64,000 bases of DNA. It comes from TMP-24 sp041397305 (GTDB lineage Bacteria; Pseudomonadota; Alphaproteobacteria; Rhodobacterales; Rhodobacteraceae). Below, piece after piece: positions 50,529 to 59,107 of this stretch. A program made the translations under genes and the position numbers. The stretch is taken from contig JAWKWX010000005.1 of assembly GCA_041397305.1 (NCBI GenBank), positions 154,478-218,477 of the forward strand, written 5' to 3'. How positions within the stretch are numbered: the stretch's first letter is position 1; the number at the start of each line of letters is the position of its first letter. The notes beneath the pieces were generated by a model. That model was not told the origin of the DNA, made no database searches, and saw only the letters and a program-made list of their open reading frames with translations.

Positions 50529-50695
50529 CTGAGTCCCGGGGTTGATTGCGGTGCAGCATAGAGGATGCTGCGGCGCGGCGCAATCGGCTTGGTAATTTAC
50601 GACCGATTTTTTGGCAAATGAGGCAACAAAGTTGCTTTTTCACATGGGGATGTTTCGCCCGCTTGCGCGGGCGATCGCAGGGGCGCTGCCCCCGG

Positions 50696-50728
50696 ACCCC
50701 CGAGGTATTTTCGCCAAGATGAAGAAGG
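50696..50728 (+). repeat. dispersed intergenic repeat, copy 4
   Basis: ACCCCCGAGGTATTTTCGCC then AAGATGAAGAAGG. It shares the 13-base string CGCCAAGATGAAG exactly with copy 5 at 58578-58614. A GGGCGCTGCCCCC palindrome lies just upstream. It occupies the 3' flank of the HAD phosphatase gene. Nothing else is seen in 50529-50729. Confidence 0.55.
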
Positions 50729-50729
50729 A

Positions 50730-51605
50730 TCAGCGCAGGCGGCCGATGGCGTAGCTGGGCGACATCCGGGCGGCGGAGAGCCAGCTGGCGAGCCGGGCCG
50801 GATCGGGGTTTTCGACGTCCGCGCCGAACTCATTGGCGGCGAGGCCGCCGGTGATGAAGAGCGCGTCGATCCCTTCGCCCATCGCGCCCGAGATATCGGT
50901 GGCGATGCCGTCGCCCACGGCGAGGATGCGCGCATCCTCGATATCGCCGAGCGCGGCGAGGCGGCGGCGGGCGAGGTCGTAGACCGGCGGATGGGGCTTG
51001 CCGAAATACAGGCTTTCGCCGCCCATTTCCGTGTAAAGCTGCGCAAGCGCGCCCGCACACCATTCGCGCACCGCGCCGCGGTCGACGACGATATCGGGAT
51101 TGGCGCAGAGAAGCTTCATGCCCTTGGTCTTTGCGTAGAGGAAATCGGCACGATAGACCGACGGGTCGGCCATCGGATCGAAGGGGCCGGTGCAGACGAT
51201 CCCTTCGGCCTCCTTGAGCGGAACCCTGGTGATCTCGACCGGATCATCAAGGATTTTCAAGGGGCTGAAGAAGCCGGCGTCGGTTTCCCCGTCGCCGATG
51301 AAATAGACCTTCTGCCCGACGACGCCCCGAAACATCGCCGCGCGCGCGCTGTCGCCCGAGGAGGCGATCGTGTCCCAGCAATCGCGGGGGACGCCGATCC
51401 GGTCGAGCTGATCGGCGACCGAGGCGCGGGGGCGGGGAGAGTTGGTGACGAGCACCACCTTGCCGCCGCGGTCCCGGAAGGATCGCAGGGCGGCGACGGC
51501 TGCAGGGAAGGGGCGGATGCCGTCATGGACGCAGCCCCAGAGATCGCAGAAGAGCGCGTCATACCCTTCGGCGATTTCGGCCAGCGACTGGATGATGCGT
51601 GTCAT
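50730..51605 (-). CDS. TIGR01459-type HAD-superfamily hydrolase (NagD-like, class IIA)
   Basis: A 291-residue HAD phosphatase. Motif I is FCDLWGCVHDG (DxWG, the subfamily's variant), motif II VTNSPRPR, the type IIA cap domain spans about residues 90-190, motif III is KPHPPVYD, and motif IV AVGDGIATDISGAMGEGID. The family occurs mainly in alphaproteobacteria and its substrate is unknown. An 11-base tandem repeat lies immediately upstream of the start. Confidence 0.92.
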   Translation of the reverse strand: MTRIIQSLAEIAEGYDALFCDLWGCVHDGIRPFPAAVAALRSFRDRGGKVVLVTNSPRPRASVADQLDRIGVPRDCWDTIASSGDSARAAMFRGVVGQKVYFIGDGETDAGFFSPLKILDDPVEITRVPLKEAEGIVCTGPFDPMADPSVYRADFLYAKTKGMKLLCANPDIVVDRGAVREWCAGALAQLYTEMGGESLYFGKPHPPVYDLARRRLAALGDIEDARILAVGDGIATDISGAMGEGIDALFITGGLAANEFGADVENPDPARLASWLSAARMSPSYAIGRLR

Positions 51606-51632
51606 GGGGCGGGTTCCTTCGCGGGAAACGGG

Positions 51633-51698
51633 CGTCTGGCTTGCGTCTGGCTTGCGTCAGGCCTGCGTCTGGCATCCGTCCCGACAGCGTCCCGACGG
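51633..51698. repeat. 11-base tandem repeat, six units
   Basis: Six consecutive units: GTCTGGCTTGC twice, GTCAGGCCTGC, GTCTGGCATCC, GTCCCGACAGC and GTCCCGACGGA. The array fills most of the space between the HAD gene start and the pyrophosphatase stop, so it sits in the HAD gene's promoter or leader. Confidence 0.75.
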
Positions 51699-51735
51699 AT
51701 GGGCCGCCGCCCGGGGCGGGGCAGCGGCACCGATG

Positions 51736-52656
51736 TTACATCTTCAGCGCGGGAATGATCTGCTTTTTCCGGCTCATGATGCCGGGCAAAACGACCGTGT
51801 CGCCCGCGACCTTGGCACCGAAGGAGGCTTCTGCGATGCGCTTCACCAGATCGTTCGGGACGAGAAGCGTCGCCTCTTCCTTCAGGATGTCGACGACGAA
51901 GAGCAGGACCTGATCGGCGCCGTCTTCGCGGGCCACGCCCTCCATCGAGGCCATGAGCGCGGCCTTGCGGTCGAGGACGGCCCTGGGCGAGGTGGTTTCC
52001 AGGACCGAGACGCGCAGTTCCTTGCCGTCGATGTTGTATTCCTTGGAATCCATGCGCAGCAGTTCGGCGTCCGAGAAGGCCGAGACATCGGACTTGGCGG
52101 CGAACATCTCGGCGGCATAGGCCGGGATCGAGACGCCGAGGTCGGCGGCGAGTTTCTCTGCCACGGCCTTGTCATGCGCGGTGGTGGTGGGCGAGCGGAA
52201 TTCCAGCGTGTCGGAGAGGATGCAGGACAGCATCGCGCCCCTGATCGCCTTCGGCGCTTTCGCGAGGTCGGCACCCATCAGGTCGTGCATGATGGTCGCG
52301 GTGCAGGCGAGCGGGCGGATGGTGATGTCGATCGGGCTGCGGGTCTTCAGGCCGCCCGCCAGCATGTGATGGTCGATGATGCCCTGGATCTTCGCCTCGT
52401 TGACCGAGGGCGGCAGTTCGGCGGGGTTGTTGGTGTCGACGATCACGACGCTATCGTCAGCCGACACATCCGCGATGATCGCGGGTTTCTCGAGGCCCCA
52501 GTGCTTCAGCACGAAGGCCGCTTCGGTGTTGGGTTCGCCGAGAAGGACGGGCTTGGCGGGCGTGCCCCTAACCTCCGACAGGTACCAGGCCCAGATGATG
52601 GGCGAGCCGGTGGAGTCGGTGTCGGGGGATTTGTGGCCGAAGACGAGAATGGTCAT
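51736..52656 (-). CDS. ppaC: manganese-dependent inorganic pyrophosphatase (family II)
   Basis: A DHH-family enzyme of 306 residues that hydrolyses PPi with Mn2+ or Co2+. The N-terminal metal site is GHKSPDTDS (His8, Asp12, Asp14), then VDTNN and the IIDHHM motif. The C-terminal DHHA2 domain ends with the substrate-binding SRKKQIIPAL. It is the CBS-less short form. Family II enzymes are scattered in proteobacteria and may accompany or replace the family I enzyme. An upstream region of over 400 bases precedes it on the other side. Confidence 0.95.
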   Translation of the reverse strand: MTILVFGHKSPDTDSTGSPIIWAWYLSEVRGTPAKPVLLGEPNTEAAFVLKHWGLEKPAIIADVSADDSVVIVDTNNPAELPPSVNEAKIQGIIDHHMLAGGLKTRSPIDITIRPLACTATIMHDLMGADLAKAPKAIRGAMLSCILSDTLEFRSPTTTAHDKAVAEKLAADLGVSIPAYAAEMFAAKSDVSAFSDAELLRMDSKEYNIDGKELRVSVLETTSPRAVLDRKAALMASMEGVAREDGADQVLLFVVDILKEEATLLVPNDLVKRIAEASFGAKVAGDTVVLPGIMSRKKQIIPALKM

Positions 52657-53090
52657 GGGAAGGGTCCGTCGATGGGGAAATCGCGGGCCTTATAGGGCCG
52701 CGCGCAGGCAATGTCACGCCGGCGCGGGCAATGATCCGGCTTGCGGGGCACGCCCCCATCCCCCATCGCTTCCCGATAGGGGGAGGGTGTCGTCAGGGGG
52801 GCGCGGAGTTCGGGGGTGGCCCTGATCGGTGGCAGGCGTGCGGCACGCAGATTGACGGTTGGGCGGGCCTGGGCTAGCCTGAGGACCTCTTGAGAGGAGT
52901 GCGCGACGATGGATCTTTTCCGCTGACCCTGTAACGGTCCGCCGCTTGCCCGGGCCGAAAGTGCCGGGCGTGCCATCCTGCAAGAGGAGTGCCATGAAGA
53001 TGGACAAGTCAGCCTGCCCCCCCGGGGCGGGGGTGAGCGGTTCCGCGTGTGACGCGGGGCCTGACGTTCCCTTTCCGAAACAGGCATATC
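52657..53090. other. 434-base interval with palindromes and a structured leader, no certain gene
   Basis: Near 52752-52785 a C/G-rich palindrome (CCCCCATCG / CGATAGGGGG with one mismatch) resembles the REP-like units in the sox operon. From 52852 a promoter-like sequence leads into two AGAGGAG ribosome sites: one before a five-codon frame (52909-52926, MDLFR), one before an ATG at 52994 whose frame is poorly gene-like. A GCCCGG/CCGGGC stem (about 52949-52970) separates them. Confidence 0.5.
52852..52880 (+). promoter_or_regulatory. sigma-70-type promoter candidate
   Basis: TTGACG, a 17-base spacer, then TAGCCT. The -35 is good and the -10 moderate. Transcription would run through the five-codon mini-frame towards the small basic gene at 53091. 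Confidence 0.4.
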
Positions 53091-53285
53091 ATGACGAAGA
53101 AACCTGTCGTTCCCCCTCAATCCATGGGGCGGGCCACGCTGGCCTTGCCCGGCCAGACGTTCCCCCTGCCCAAGGCCGCCGGATTCGATCCCGCGGCGCT
53201 GAAGGGCGGGCGGTTTGCCGGGGCGAAGCCCGGGCCTGCCAAGGGCAGAAAGGTTCCGCTGCCGGGCAAGTCGCGCGGACGCTGA
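53091..53285 (+). CDS. small basic hypothetical protein
   Basis: A 64-residue protein, strongly basic and Pro/Gly/Lys-rich (AKPGPAKGRKVPLPGKSRGR at the end), with no membrane segment and no cysteine. The low-complexity C-terminus suggests a nucleic-acid-binding or ribosome-associated tail, which is only a guess. There is no clear ribosome site, but a promoter and leader lie upstream. It ends 3 bases from the convergent MBL gene. The gene is uncertain. Confidence 0.4.
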   Translation: MTKKPVVPPQSMGRATLALPGQTFPLPKAAGFDPAALKGGRFAGAKPGPAKGRKVPLPGKSRGR

Positions 53286-53287
53286 AG

Positions 53288-54046
53288 TCAGTCGTAGAAG
53301 GCCGGGGCTTTACGGAGCCCCGGCCGCTGAGCCGGGTCATGACCGTAGATCAGCATGGCGTCATGCTTGGCTTGCACGGCGAAAAGCGTCTGCGCAGACC
53401 GGGCGGCGGCGGCGCGGTCCCCGGCGTCGGGGAAACCTTCGTCCGGTTCGGAGGCGCGGTTGATCGCGTCGGCCGCCAGAAGCATCGACCGGCCCGATGG
53501 CAGGGTGACGAGGGCAGACAGATGGCCGGCCGTGTGACCCGGCGTCGGTATCAGGCTGAGACCGGGGCAGAGCTCGGTCGGCGCATCGATTAGGTGATAG
53601 GCGGCCGCGGGCCAGTCCATCGGGCGGACGTCGAAGAAGTAGCAGGGTTTCGGGTCGGCGCGTTCGATCCGGGTCATCCAGACCGGCCTGGCGGCGAAGA
53701 GGGGCAGCGAGCCGACATGGTCGATATGGCCATGGCTGACAATGACATGCGTGACGTCGGCGGGCGCAAGGCCCAGAAGCGCCAGCTGGCCCGCGGCGGT
53801 CTGGCGGGCGGAAAATCCGATGAGGGCGCCGAAGCGGGCCAGGCCGTCGCGGGCTGCCGTGGGGCCGGGGGCAGTGGCATAGTCCGGCGGAAAGCCCGTG
53901 TCGAAAAGGATGCGCTCGCCCCGGTCGGTTTCCAGAAGAAAGCCGGGTATGCCGATGGTACGCACGCCGGGGCCGACGTCGAAAAGGCCGAAGTCAAGGA
54001 CATGGAGGCGCAAAACCCGGCCCTGGGGTGCGGCGGAACGCATCAT
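53288..54046 (-). CDS. metallo-beta-lactamase-fold hydrolase (lactonase-like)
   Basis: A 252-residue MBL enzyme. Zinc ligands are in SHGHIDHVG, TPGHTAGH, ADAINR and YGHDPAQRPG. The N-terminal GFLLETDRGERILFDTGFPPDYA resembles AttM/AiiB-type N-acyl-homoserine lactonases, but the same pattern is found in enzymes with other ester or lactone substrates. The start codon overlaps the stop of the TraB/GumN gene (TGATG), so the two are cotranslated. No quorum-sensing genes are in the window. Confidence 0.88.
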   Translation of the reverse strand: MMRSAAPQGRVLRLHVLDFGLFDVGPGVRTIGIPGFLLETDRGERILFDTGFPPDYATAPGPTAARDGLARFGALIGFSARQTAAGQLALLGLAPADVTHVIVSHGHIDHVGSLPLFAARPVWMTRIERADPKPCYFFDVRPMDWPAAAYHLIDAPTELCPGLSLIPTPGHTAGHLSALVTLPSGRSMLLAADAINRASEPDEGFPDAGDRAAAARSAQTLFAVQAKHDAMLIYGHDPAQRPGLRKAPAFYD

Positions 54047-55044
54047 CAGAAGGGCTCGCGTGCCAGGCTGTAGCCCGCCTGTTCGAGGAGCTTCAGAAGC
54101 CCCTCCTTGCCGGAAAGGTGGCCCGCGCCGACCGCGACCACCAGCCTCTTGCCCGGCGCGGCGTTGCGCAATACCTCGACCCAGGCGCGGTTGCGGGCAT
54201 AGACCAGCGCCTCTTCCATTTCGGTGAAGTCCTGGTTGAGTGCGTCGGCCTCGTCGGGCATCTCGCGGATCGCGGCCAGGCGGGCGAAATCCATGATCTG
54301 GCGATGGTCCTCGCGGAAATAGCTTTCCATCATCGTCCGGAGCATATCCTCTGATCGTGCGGCCGTCGGCAGGGCGACGCGCAGCATGTCGATCTGTTCC
54401 TCCGGCGGGATCGCGCCGAATATCCGGAAGATCGTGTCATAGGGTTCAAGCGCATGCAGCGGCTTGCCCTCGGCTTTCGCCGCCTCGCCAATCAGATGGT
54501 CAAGCCCGTCGGCGCCCGAGGCCATGGTACCCATGGCGCAGGGCGGCATCGACAGAAGGACCGAGACATACCAGGGCTGCATCTTCGAGGCCATGAAGGG
54601 CGGGATGCCGCGTTCGACCATCGCGGCAGAGAGCGTCTGCCAGTCCGCCGCGCTCAGCCGTTCGGGCAGGGTGGGACCGGTCGAGACCATGAGGTCGGGC
54701 CGGGTGGCCATCGCCGCCTGTATCTCCTCCATCTCGCTGTCGGTCGCTTCCAGATAGACGGCATCGGCGGCGCGGATCACCGGCAGCAGGCGCTGGACGG
54801 GGGCATCCATGCGCGGATCGTAGACATGCATGGTGCCGATCACCTCGATCGTGCTGTCGTCTTTCACCGCACGCCAGTGGTTGCCCGACGGATAGGGCGC
54901 CTGCGCGGTGGCCGCGTCAAGTTCGGCGCGGTCGGCGGGGGGCAGGCTGGCGATCAGGTCCTGACCGGCGCAGTCGAGTGCCGCGGCGGGGCTCGTGGCA
55001 GGGGTCAGCAGCAGCAGGACGGCAGCGAGCGCGGGACGGAGCAT
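54046..55044 (-). CDS. TraB/GumN family protein, second paralogue
   Basis: A 332-residue exported protein: signal peptide MLRPALAAVLLLLTPATSPAAA, then the TraB/GumN signature VIGTMHVYDPRM, VYLEATDSE and VAVGAGHLSGKEGLLKLLEQAGY. The GTxH and GAGHL motifs parallel the protein at 25675-26730, but the rest has diverged. The start at 55044 places the signal peptide at the N-terminus and follows AAGG by 5 bases. It forms an operon with the MBL hydrolase. Confidence 0.85.
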   Translation of the reverse strand: MLRPALAAVLLLLTPATSPAAALDCAGQDLIASLPPADRAELDAATAQAPYPSGNHWRAVKDDSTIEVIGTMHVYDPRMDAPVQRLLPVIRAADAVYLEATDSEMEEIQAAMATRPDLMVSTGPTLPERLSAADWQTLSAAMVERGIPPFMASKMQPWYVSVLLSMPPCAMGTMASGADGLDHLIGEAAKAEGKPLHALEPYDTIFRIFGAIPPEEQIDMLRVALPTAARSEDMLRTMMESYFREDHRQIMDFARLAAIREMPDEADALNQDFTEMEEALVYARNRAWVEVLRNAAPGKRLVVAVGAGHLSGKEGLLKLLEQAGYSLAREPF

Positions 55045-55210
55045 GGGGGCCTTGCGGTTAGAGGCTGTGGTTCGCGGGCCGGGCGAGACTGCCACGGGTT
55101 GTGCGCGATGGCCAGTGCCAACACCCGGCGTCGGTCTGCCGCTCTGCGCGCGCGCCCTTCACGCCTCCGCAAGGGTCCGGTGGTCAGATGGCCTGGAACC
55201 GGAGGAGCCG

Positions 55211-55426
55211 ATGACGCAGAGACCCCGTTACTTCAAGCCCACCTCGCTCACCTGGCTTGCCTCGGCCGCGCCGGTTGCCGCGGGTCTCTTCATCGCGTTC
55301 GAGCCGGTTCATCACCTCAGCGACTGGGTGAAGGCAGTAAATGCCACCTTCGGCAATACCTCCCCCTATCTCCTGATCAATGCCGGTCTCGTGGGGATCG
55401 GCCTTCGCGGGGCGCTCAAGCCCTAG
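55211..55426 (+). CDS. small membrane protein
   Basis: A 71-residue protein with two hydrophobic segments (LTWLASAAPVAAGLFIAF and SPYLLINAGLVGIGLRGAL) joined by EPVHHLSDWVKAVNA. GGAGGAG with a 3-base gap precedes the ATG. The shape is that of a two-span inner-membrane protein; no function is recognised. It lies alone upstream of the groESL promoter. Confidence 0.65.
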   Translation: MTQRPRYFKPTSLTWLASAAPVAAGLFIAFEPVHHLSDWVKAVNATFGNTSPYLLINAGLVGIGLRGALKP

Positions 55427-55463
55427 TTTGATTTCCCCCTGAAAATTTTCCGGGCAATCGCCG

Positions 55464-55492
55464 TTGACTCACGCCTGCGTGACGCCTAACTA
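55464..55492 (+). promoter_or_regulatory. housekeeping promoter of groESL
   Basis: TTGACT, a 17-base spacer and TAACTA, placed so that the start point falls at the left edge of the CIRCE operator. Spacing and position support a vegetative promoter repressed by HrcA. Confidence 0.75.
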
Positions 55493-55499
55493 CGGCGCG

Positions 55500-55526
55500 T
55501 TAGCACTCGACCAACATGAGTGCTAA
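55500..55526. promoter_or_regulatory. CIRCE operator (HrcA binding site)
   Basis: TTAGCACTC, nine bases, GAGTGCTAA: a perfect match to the CIRCE consensus. HrcA bound here represses groESL until heat shock titrates GroEL. hrcA is not in the window. Confidence 0.97.
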
Positions 55527-55565
55527 TTCTCATTTGAACCTGGAAACCCAAGGGAGTGTTACCAG

Positions 55566-55853
55566 ATGGCTTTCAAACCGCTGCATGACCGCGTTGTCGT
55601 CAAGCGCGTCCAGAGCGACGATAAGACCAAGGGCGGGCTGATCATCCCCGACAGCGCCAAGGAAAAGCCGGCCGAGGGCGAAGTTGTCGCCGTGGGCGAG
55701 GGCGCGCGCAAGGATTCGGGCGAGCTGATCCCGATGTCGGTGAAATCCGGCGACCGCATCCTGTTCGGCAAATGGTCGGGGACCGAGGTTACGCTGAACG
55801 GCGAAGAACTGCTGATCATGAAGGAATCGGACATTCTCGGCGTCATCGCCTGA
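55566..55853 (+). CDS. groES: co-chaperonin GroES
   Basis: The 95-residue lid of the chaperonin cage. FKPLHDRVVVKRVQ opens the beta-barrel, the mobile loop that contacts GroEL is DDKTKGGLIIPDSAKEKPAEG, and GDRILFGKWSGTEV and the final EESDILGVI-like end (KESDILGVIA) are standard. It is first in the groESL operon behind a CIRCE-controlled promoter; groEL follows after 45 bases. Confidence 0.98.
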   Translation: MAFKPLHDRVVVKRVQSDDKTKGGLIIPDSAKEKPAEGEVVAVGEGARKDSGELIPMSVKSGDRILFGKWSGTEVTLNGEELLIMKESDILGVIA

Positions 55854-55898
55854 GACTGATCCGCTCCCACATCCACATACATCCGAAGGAGAAGCCAG

Positions 55899-57533
55899 AT
55901 GGCTGCTAAGGACGTCAAATTCGATACCGATGCCCGCGACCGCATGCTGCGCGGCGTGAACATCCTCGCCGATGCCGTCAAGGTCACCCTCGGCCCGAAA
56001 GGCCGTAACGTGGTGATCGAGAAATCGTTCGGCGCGCCCCGCATCACCAAGGACGGCGTGACCGTCGCGAAGGAAGTCGAGCTTGCCGACAAGTTCGAGA
56101 ACATGGGCGCCCAGATGGTGAAGGAAGTCGCTTCCCGCACCAATGACGAGGCCGGCGATGGCACCACCACCGCCACCGTCCTCGCCCAGGCGATCGTCAA
56201 GGAAGGCATGAAGGCGGTCGCTGCCGGCATGAACCCGATGGACTTGAAGCGCGGCATCGACCTCGCGACCACCAAGGTCGTGGAATCGATCAAGGCCGCT
56301 GCCCGCAAGGTCACCGACAGCGCGGAAGTTGCCCAGGTCGGCACCATTTCGGCCAACGGCGAGGCCGAGATCGGCCGCCAGATCGCCGACGCGATGCAGA
56401 AGGTCGGCAATGAAGGCGTGATCACCGTCGAAGAGAACAAGGGCCTGGAGACCTCGACCGAGGTCGTCGAAGGCATGCAGTTCGACCGCGGCTATCTCTC
56501 GCCCTATTTCGTCACCAACGCCGACAAGATGACGGCGGAACTCGACGACTGCCTCATCCTTCTGCACGAGAAGAAGCTTTCGTCGCTGCAGCCGATGGTC
56601 CCGCTCCTCGAATCGGTCATCCAGTCGCAGAAGCCGCTGCTGATCATCGCCGAGGATGTGGAAGGCGAAGCGCTTGCCACGCTCGTGGTCAACAAGCTGC
56701 GGGGCGGCCTGAAGATCGCCGCCGTCAAGGCGCCGGGCTTCGGCGATCGCCGCAAGGCCATGCTGCAGGACATCGCGATCCTGACCGGCGGCCAGGTGAT
56801 TTCGGAAGACCTTGGCATGAAGCTGGAAAATGTCGGCCTCGACATGCTCGGCCGCGCCAAGCGCGTCCTGATCAAGAAGGACGACACCACCGTCATCGAC
56901 GGCGCCGGTGAAAAGGCCGAGATCGAGGCGCGCGTCAGCCAGATCCGCGCCCAGATCGAGGAAACCACCAGCGATTACGACCGCGAGAAGCTGCAGGAAC
57001 GTGTGGCGAAACTGGCGGGCGGCGTCGCGGTGATCCGCGTCGGCGGCATGACCGAAGTGGAAGTGAAAGAGCGCAAGGACCGTGTGGACGATGCGCTGAA
57101 CGCGACCCGTGCGGCGGTTCAGGAAGGTATCGTCGTCGGCGGCGGCGTGGCGCTGATCCAGGCGGCCAAGACGCTGGAAGGTCTGAAAGGCGCCAATTCC
57201 GACCAGGACAACGGTATCGCGATCGTCCGCAAGGCGCTGGAAGCGCCGTTGCGCCAGATCGCCGAGAATGCCGGTGTCGACGGGTCGGTCGTGGCGGGCA
57301 AGGTGCGCGAGTCGAACGACAAGACCTTCGGCTTCAACGCCCAGACCGAAGAATATGGCGACATGTTCAAGTTCGGCGTCATCGACCCGGCCAAGGTCGT
57401 GCGCACCGCGCTTGAGGATGCGGCCTCGGTCGCCGGCCTGCTGATCACCACCGAAGCCATGATCGCCGAGCGTCCGAAGGACGACAAGGCGCCGATGGGC
57501 GGCGGCATGGGCGGCATGGACGGGATGATGTAA
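55899..57533 (+). CDS. groEL: chaperonin GroEL
   Basis: A 544-residue ATP-dependent chaperonin. The equatorial domain carries TLGPKGRNVVIEKSFG and the ATPase loop DGTTTATVLAQ. The apical domain binds substrates. The C-terminus ends in the flexible Gly-Gly-Met tail (GGGMGGMDGMM). GAAGGAGAAG lies before the ATG. Codon use is notably cleaner than in neighbouring genes, as expected for a highly expressed gene. A strong terminator follows. Confidence 0.98.
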   Translation: MAAKDVKFDTDARDRMLRGVNILADAVKVTLGPKGRNVVIEKSFGAPRITKDGVTVAKEVELADKFENMGAQMVKEVASRTNDEAGDGTTTATVLAQAIVKEGMKAVAAGMNPMDLKRGIDLATTKVVESIKAAARKVTDSAEVAQVGTISANGEAEIGRQIADAMQKVGNEGVITVEENKGLETSTEVVEGMQFDRGYLSPYFVTNADKMTAELDDCLILLHEKKLSSLQPMVPLLESVIQSQKPLLIIAEDVEGEALATLVVNKLRGGLKIAAVKAPGFGDRRKAMLQDIAILTGGQVISEDLGMKLENVGLDMLGRAKRVLIKKDDTTVIDGAGEKAEIEARVSQIRAQIEETTSDYDREKLQERVAKLAGGVAVIRVGGMTEVEVKERKDRVDDALNATRAAVQEGIVVGGGVALIQAAKTLEGLKGANSDQDNGIAIVRKALEAPLRQIAENAGVDGSVVAGKVRESNDKTFGFNAQTEEYGDMFKFGVIDPAKVVRTALEDAASVAGLLITTEAMIAERPKDDKAPMGGGMGGMDGMM

Positions 57534-57558
57534 TCATCCCTCCGGTCACCGGAATCGG

Positions 57559-57583
57559 GGGCGGCCTTCGGGCCGCCCTTTTT
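57559..57583 (+). terminator. rho-independent terminator of groESL
   Basis: An 8-bp stem, GGGCGGCC/GGCCGCCC, with a TTCG tetraloop and a TTTTT tract, 26 bases after the groEL stop. Confidence 0.93.
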
Positions 57584-57620
57584 CTTTGCGTTTGCCGGTA
57601 CGCGCGCCTAGCGTCCGGCC

Positions 57621-58490
57621 ATGCAGCTTTTTCTTCTCACCGCGCTCACCATGGTCGCGTTCGCAGCCAATTCCGTCCTGAACCGGGTCGCTGTCGCGGG
57701 CGGGCTGATCGAGCCGGTGCCGTTCGCGGTGGTGCGGCTGCTGGCGGGGGCGGCGATGCTGGGGGGTCTGATCCTCGCGCGCCGCGGCCTGCAGGGGCGG
57801 CGCCTCTGGCCGGGGGCGGGGCGGCGGCGGCTGGTCGGGGCCTTTTCGCTGCTTCTTTATCTTTTCGGCTTCTCGCTCGCCTACCGGCGGCTCGATGCCG
57901 GGGTGGGGGCGCTGATCCTCTTCGGGACGGTGCAGATCACCATGTTCGCGGGCGCACTCGCGCTGCGCGAACCGGTGCCCGGGCGGCGCTGGGCGGGGGC
58001 GGTTCTGGCCTTCGCCGGGCTCTTGTGGCTTTTCGCGCCCTGGGCGCGGGCGGGGCTTGCGGTGAGCCCGCCGCATGCGGGCCTGATGCTGGGCGCCGGT
58101 GTGGGCTGGGGCATCTATTCGCTGGCGGCGCGGGGCGCGGGCGACCCGTTGGGCGCGACGGCCTGGAACTTCCTTCTGGCCGTGGTGCCCGGTCTTCTGA
58201 TCGCCGCGGGACTTGCGGGCGGCATCGGGCTGCAGGGGGCGGCGGCGGAGGGCATTGGTCTGGCGATCCTGTCGGGGGCGGTGACCTCGGGCCTCGGCTA
58301 TGCGCTCTGGTATCTCGTGCTGCCGGGGCTGGGGCCGTCGCGGGCGGCGGTGGCGCAGCTGACAGCGCCGGTGATCGCGGCGGCAGGCGGGCTCTTGTTC
58401 CTGGGCGAGCCGGTCACCTTGCGGCTGGCGGTCGCGGCGCTTCTGGTACTCGGGGGGGTGGCGCTGTCTGCGCGGCCGGCGCGCGGCTGA
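57621..58490 (+). CDS. EamA/DMT-family transporter
   Basis: A 289-residue inner-membrane protein with ten hydrophobic segments in two EamA repeats, typical of drug/metabolite exporters related to RhaT and YdcZ-type carriers. The first repeat opens with TMVAFAANSVLNRVAV, the second with PHAGLMLGAGVGWGIYSLAARG. GEPVTLRLAVAALLVLGGVALS closes the second. The substrate cannot be inferred; many relatives export amino acids or nucleosides. It starts 38 bases past the groESL terminator. Confidence 0.9.
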   Translation: MQLFLLTALTMVAFAANSVLNRVAVAGGLIEPVPFAVVRLLAGAAMLGGLILARRGLQGRRLWPGAGRRRLVGAFSLLLYLFGFSLAYRRLDAGVGALILFGTVQITMFAGALALREPVPGRRWAGAVLAFAGLLWLFAPWARAGLAVSPPHAGLMLGAGVGWGIYSLAARGAGDPLGATAWNFLLAVVPGLLIAAGLAGGIGLQGAAAEGIGLAILSGAVTSGLGYALWYLVLPGLGPSRAAVAQLTAPVIAAAGGLLFLGEPVTLRLAVAALLVLGGVALSARPARG

Positions 58491-58577
58491 ACGCCCGTGA
58501 TCCAAAGGCGACCCCGCGCGCGGCGCGCGGGGTCAAGCGATCTCTCGCCGCCCCGGCCTAGCCGGGGCGGCTCGGGC

Positions 58578-58614
58578 GCCTCCGGCGGAGATATTTGCGC
58601 CAAGATGAAGGAGG
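58578..58614 (+). repeat. dispersed intergenic repeat, copy 5
   Basis: GCCTCCGGCGGAGATATTTG then CGCCAAGATGAAGGAGG, the clearest copy of the element. It lies between the converging EamA and GNAT genes, directly against the GNAT stop codon. C/G-rich palindromic sequence precedes it. Confidence 0.6.
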
Positions 58615-58615
58615 G

Positions 58616-59107
58616 TCAGAGGGACTTGACCATGCGGTGGGCAATCTGGGTCTTCGCGCCGAGCGTGACCGGGCGGTTGGCGAGCGCGAGGCGGAAGCCT
58701 TCGCGTTCCCAGAAGGCGCGGCCGCGCGGGTTGGCGTCGAGAACGGCGATGTAGAGTTGCGTGGCTTCCCGACGTCGGGCCTCGGCTTCGAGGTGGCGCA
58801 GGAAGATGCGCCCGAGGCCGCGGCCCCGGGCGACCGGGGCGAACATCATCAGGCCGAGGAAGGCATCCTTTGCCTCGGGCCAGCCGAAGGCGAGGTCGGC
58901 GAGGCCGGCGAGGTGGTCCCGGTCGAAAAGACCGACGCGGTAGCTGGCGGCGGGGTCGACACCAGGCGGGTGGGCGGTGAAATATTCCTCGGTCACTTCG
59001 GCGTCGGGATCGGCATCCCGCTCGAGCCGGATATAGTCCGCGGCCTCCAGGAAGAACCGGTCGACGCGGGTGCGGTCGGTCACGGGATCGAGCGGGCGGA
59101 TCAGCAT
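58616..59107 (-). CDS. GNAT family N-acetyltransferase
   Basis: A 163-residue acetyl-CoA-dependent acyltransferase. Motif A is APVARGRGLGRIFLRHLEAEARRR with the pyrophosphate-binding RGRGLG; motif B includes ATQLYIAVLDANPRGRAFWEREGF. The N-terminal MLIRPLDPVTDRTRVDRFF begins the fold. The substrate is unknown. Its ATG overlaps the stop of the Gre-factor gene by 7 bases, last in a three-gene overlapping operon (Nudix, Gre, GNAT). Confidence 0.92.
   Translation of the reverse strand: MLIRPLDPVTDRTRVDRFFLEAADYIRLERDADPDAEVTEEYFTAHPPGVDPAASYRVGLFDRDHLAGLADLAFGWPEAKDAFLGLMMFAPVARGRGLGRIFLRHLEAEARRREATQLYIAVLDANPRGRAFWEREGFRLALANRPVTLGAKTQIAHRMVKSL

Noticed and set aside
51633..51698. CRISPR array
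   Set aside because: Units are 11 bases, contiguous and degenerate, with no spacers and no cas genes nearby.
53288..54046. Quorum-quenching lactonase as a firm call
   Set aside because: The MBL motifs fit, but the same pattern occurs in other lactone and ester hydrolases; no signalling genes support it.
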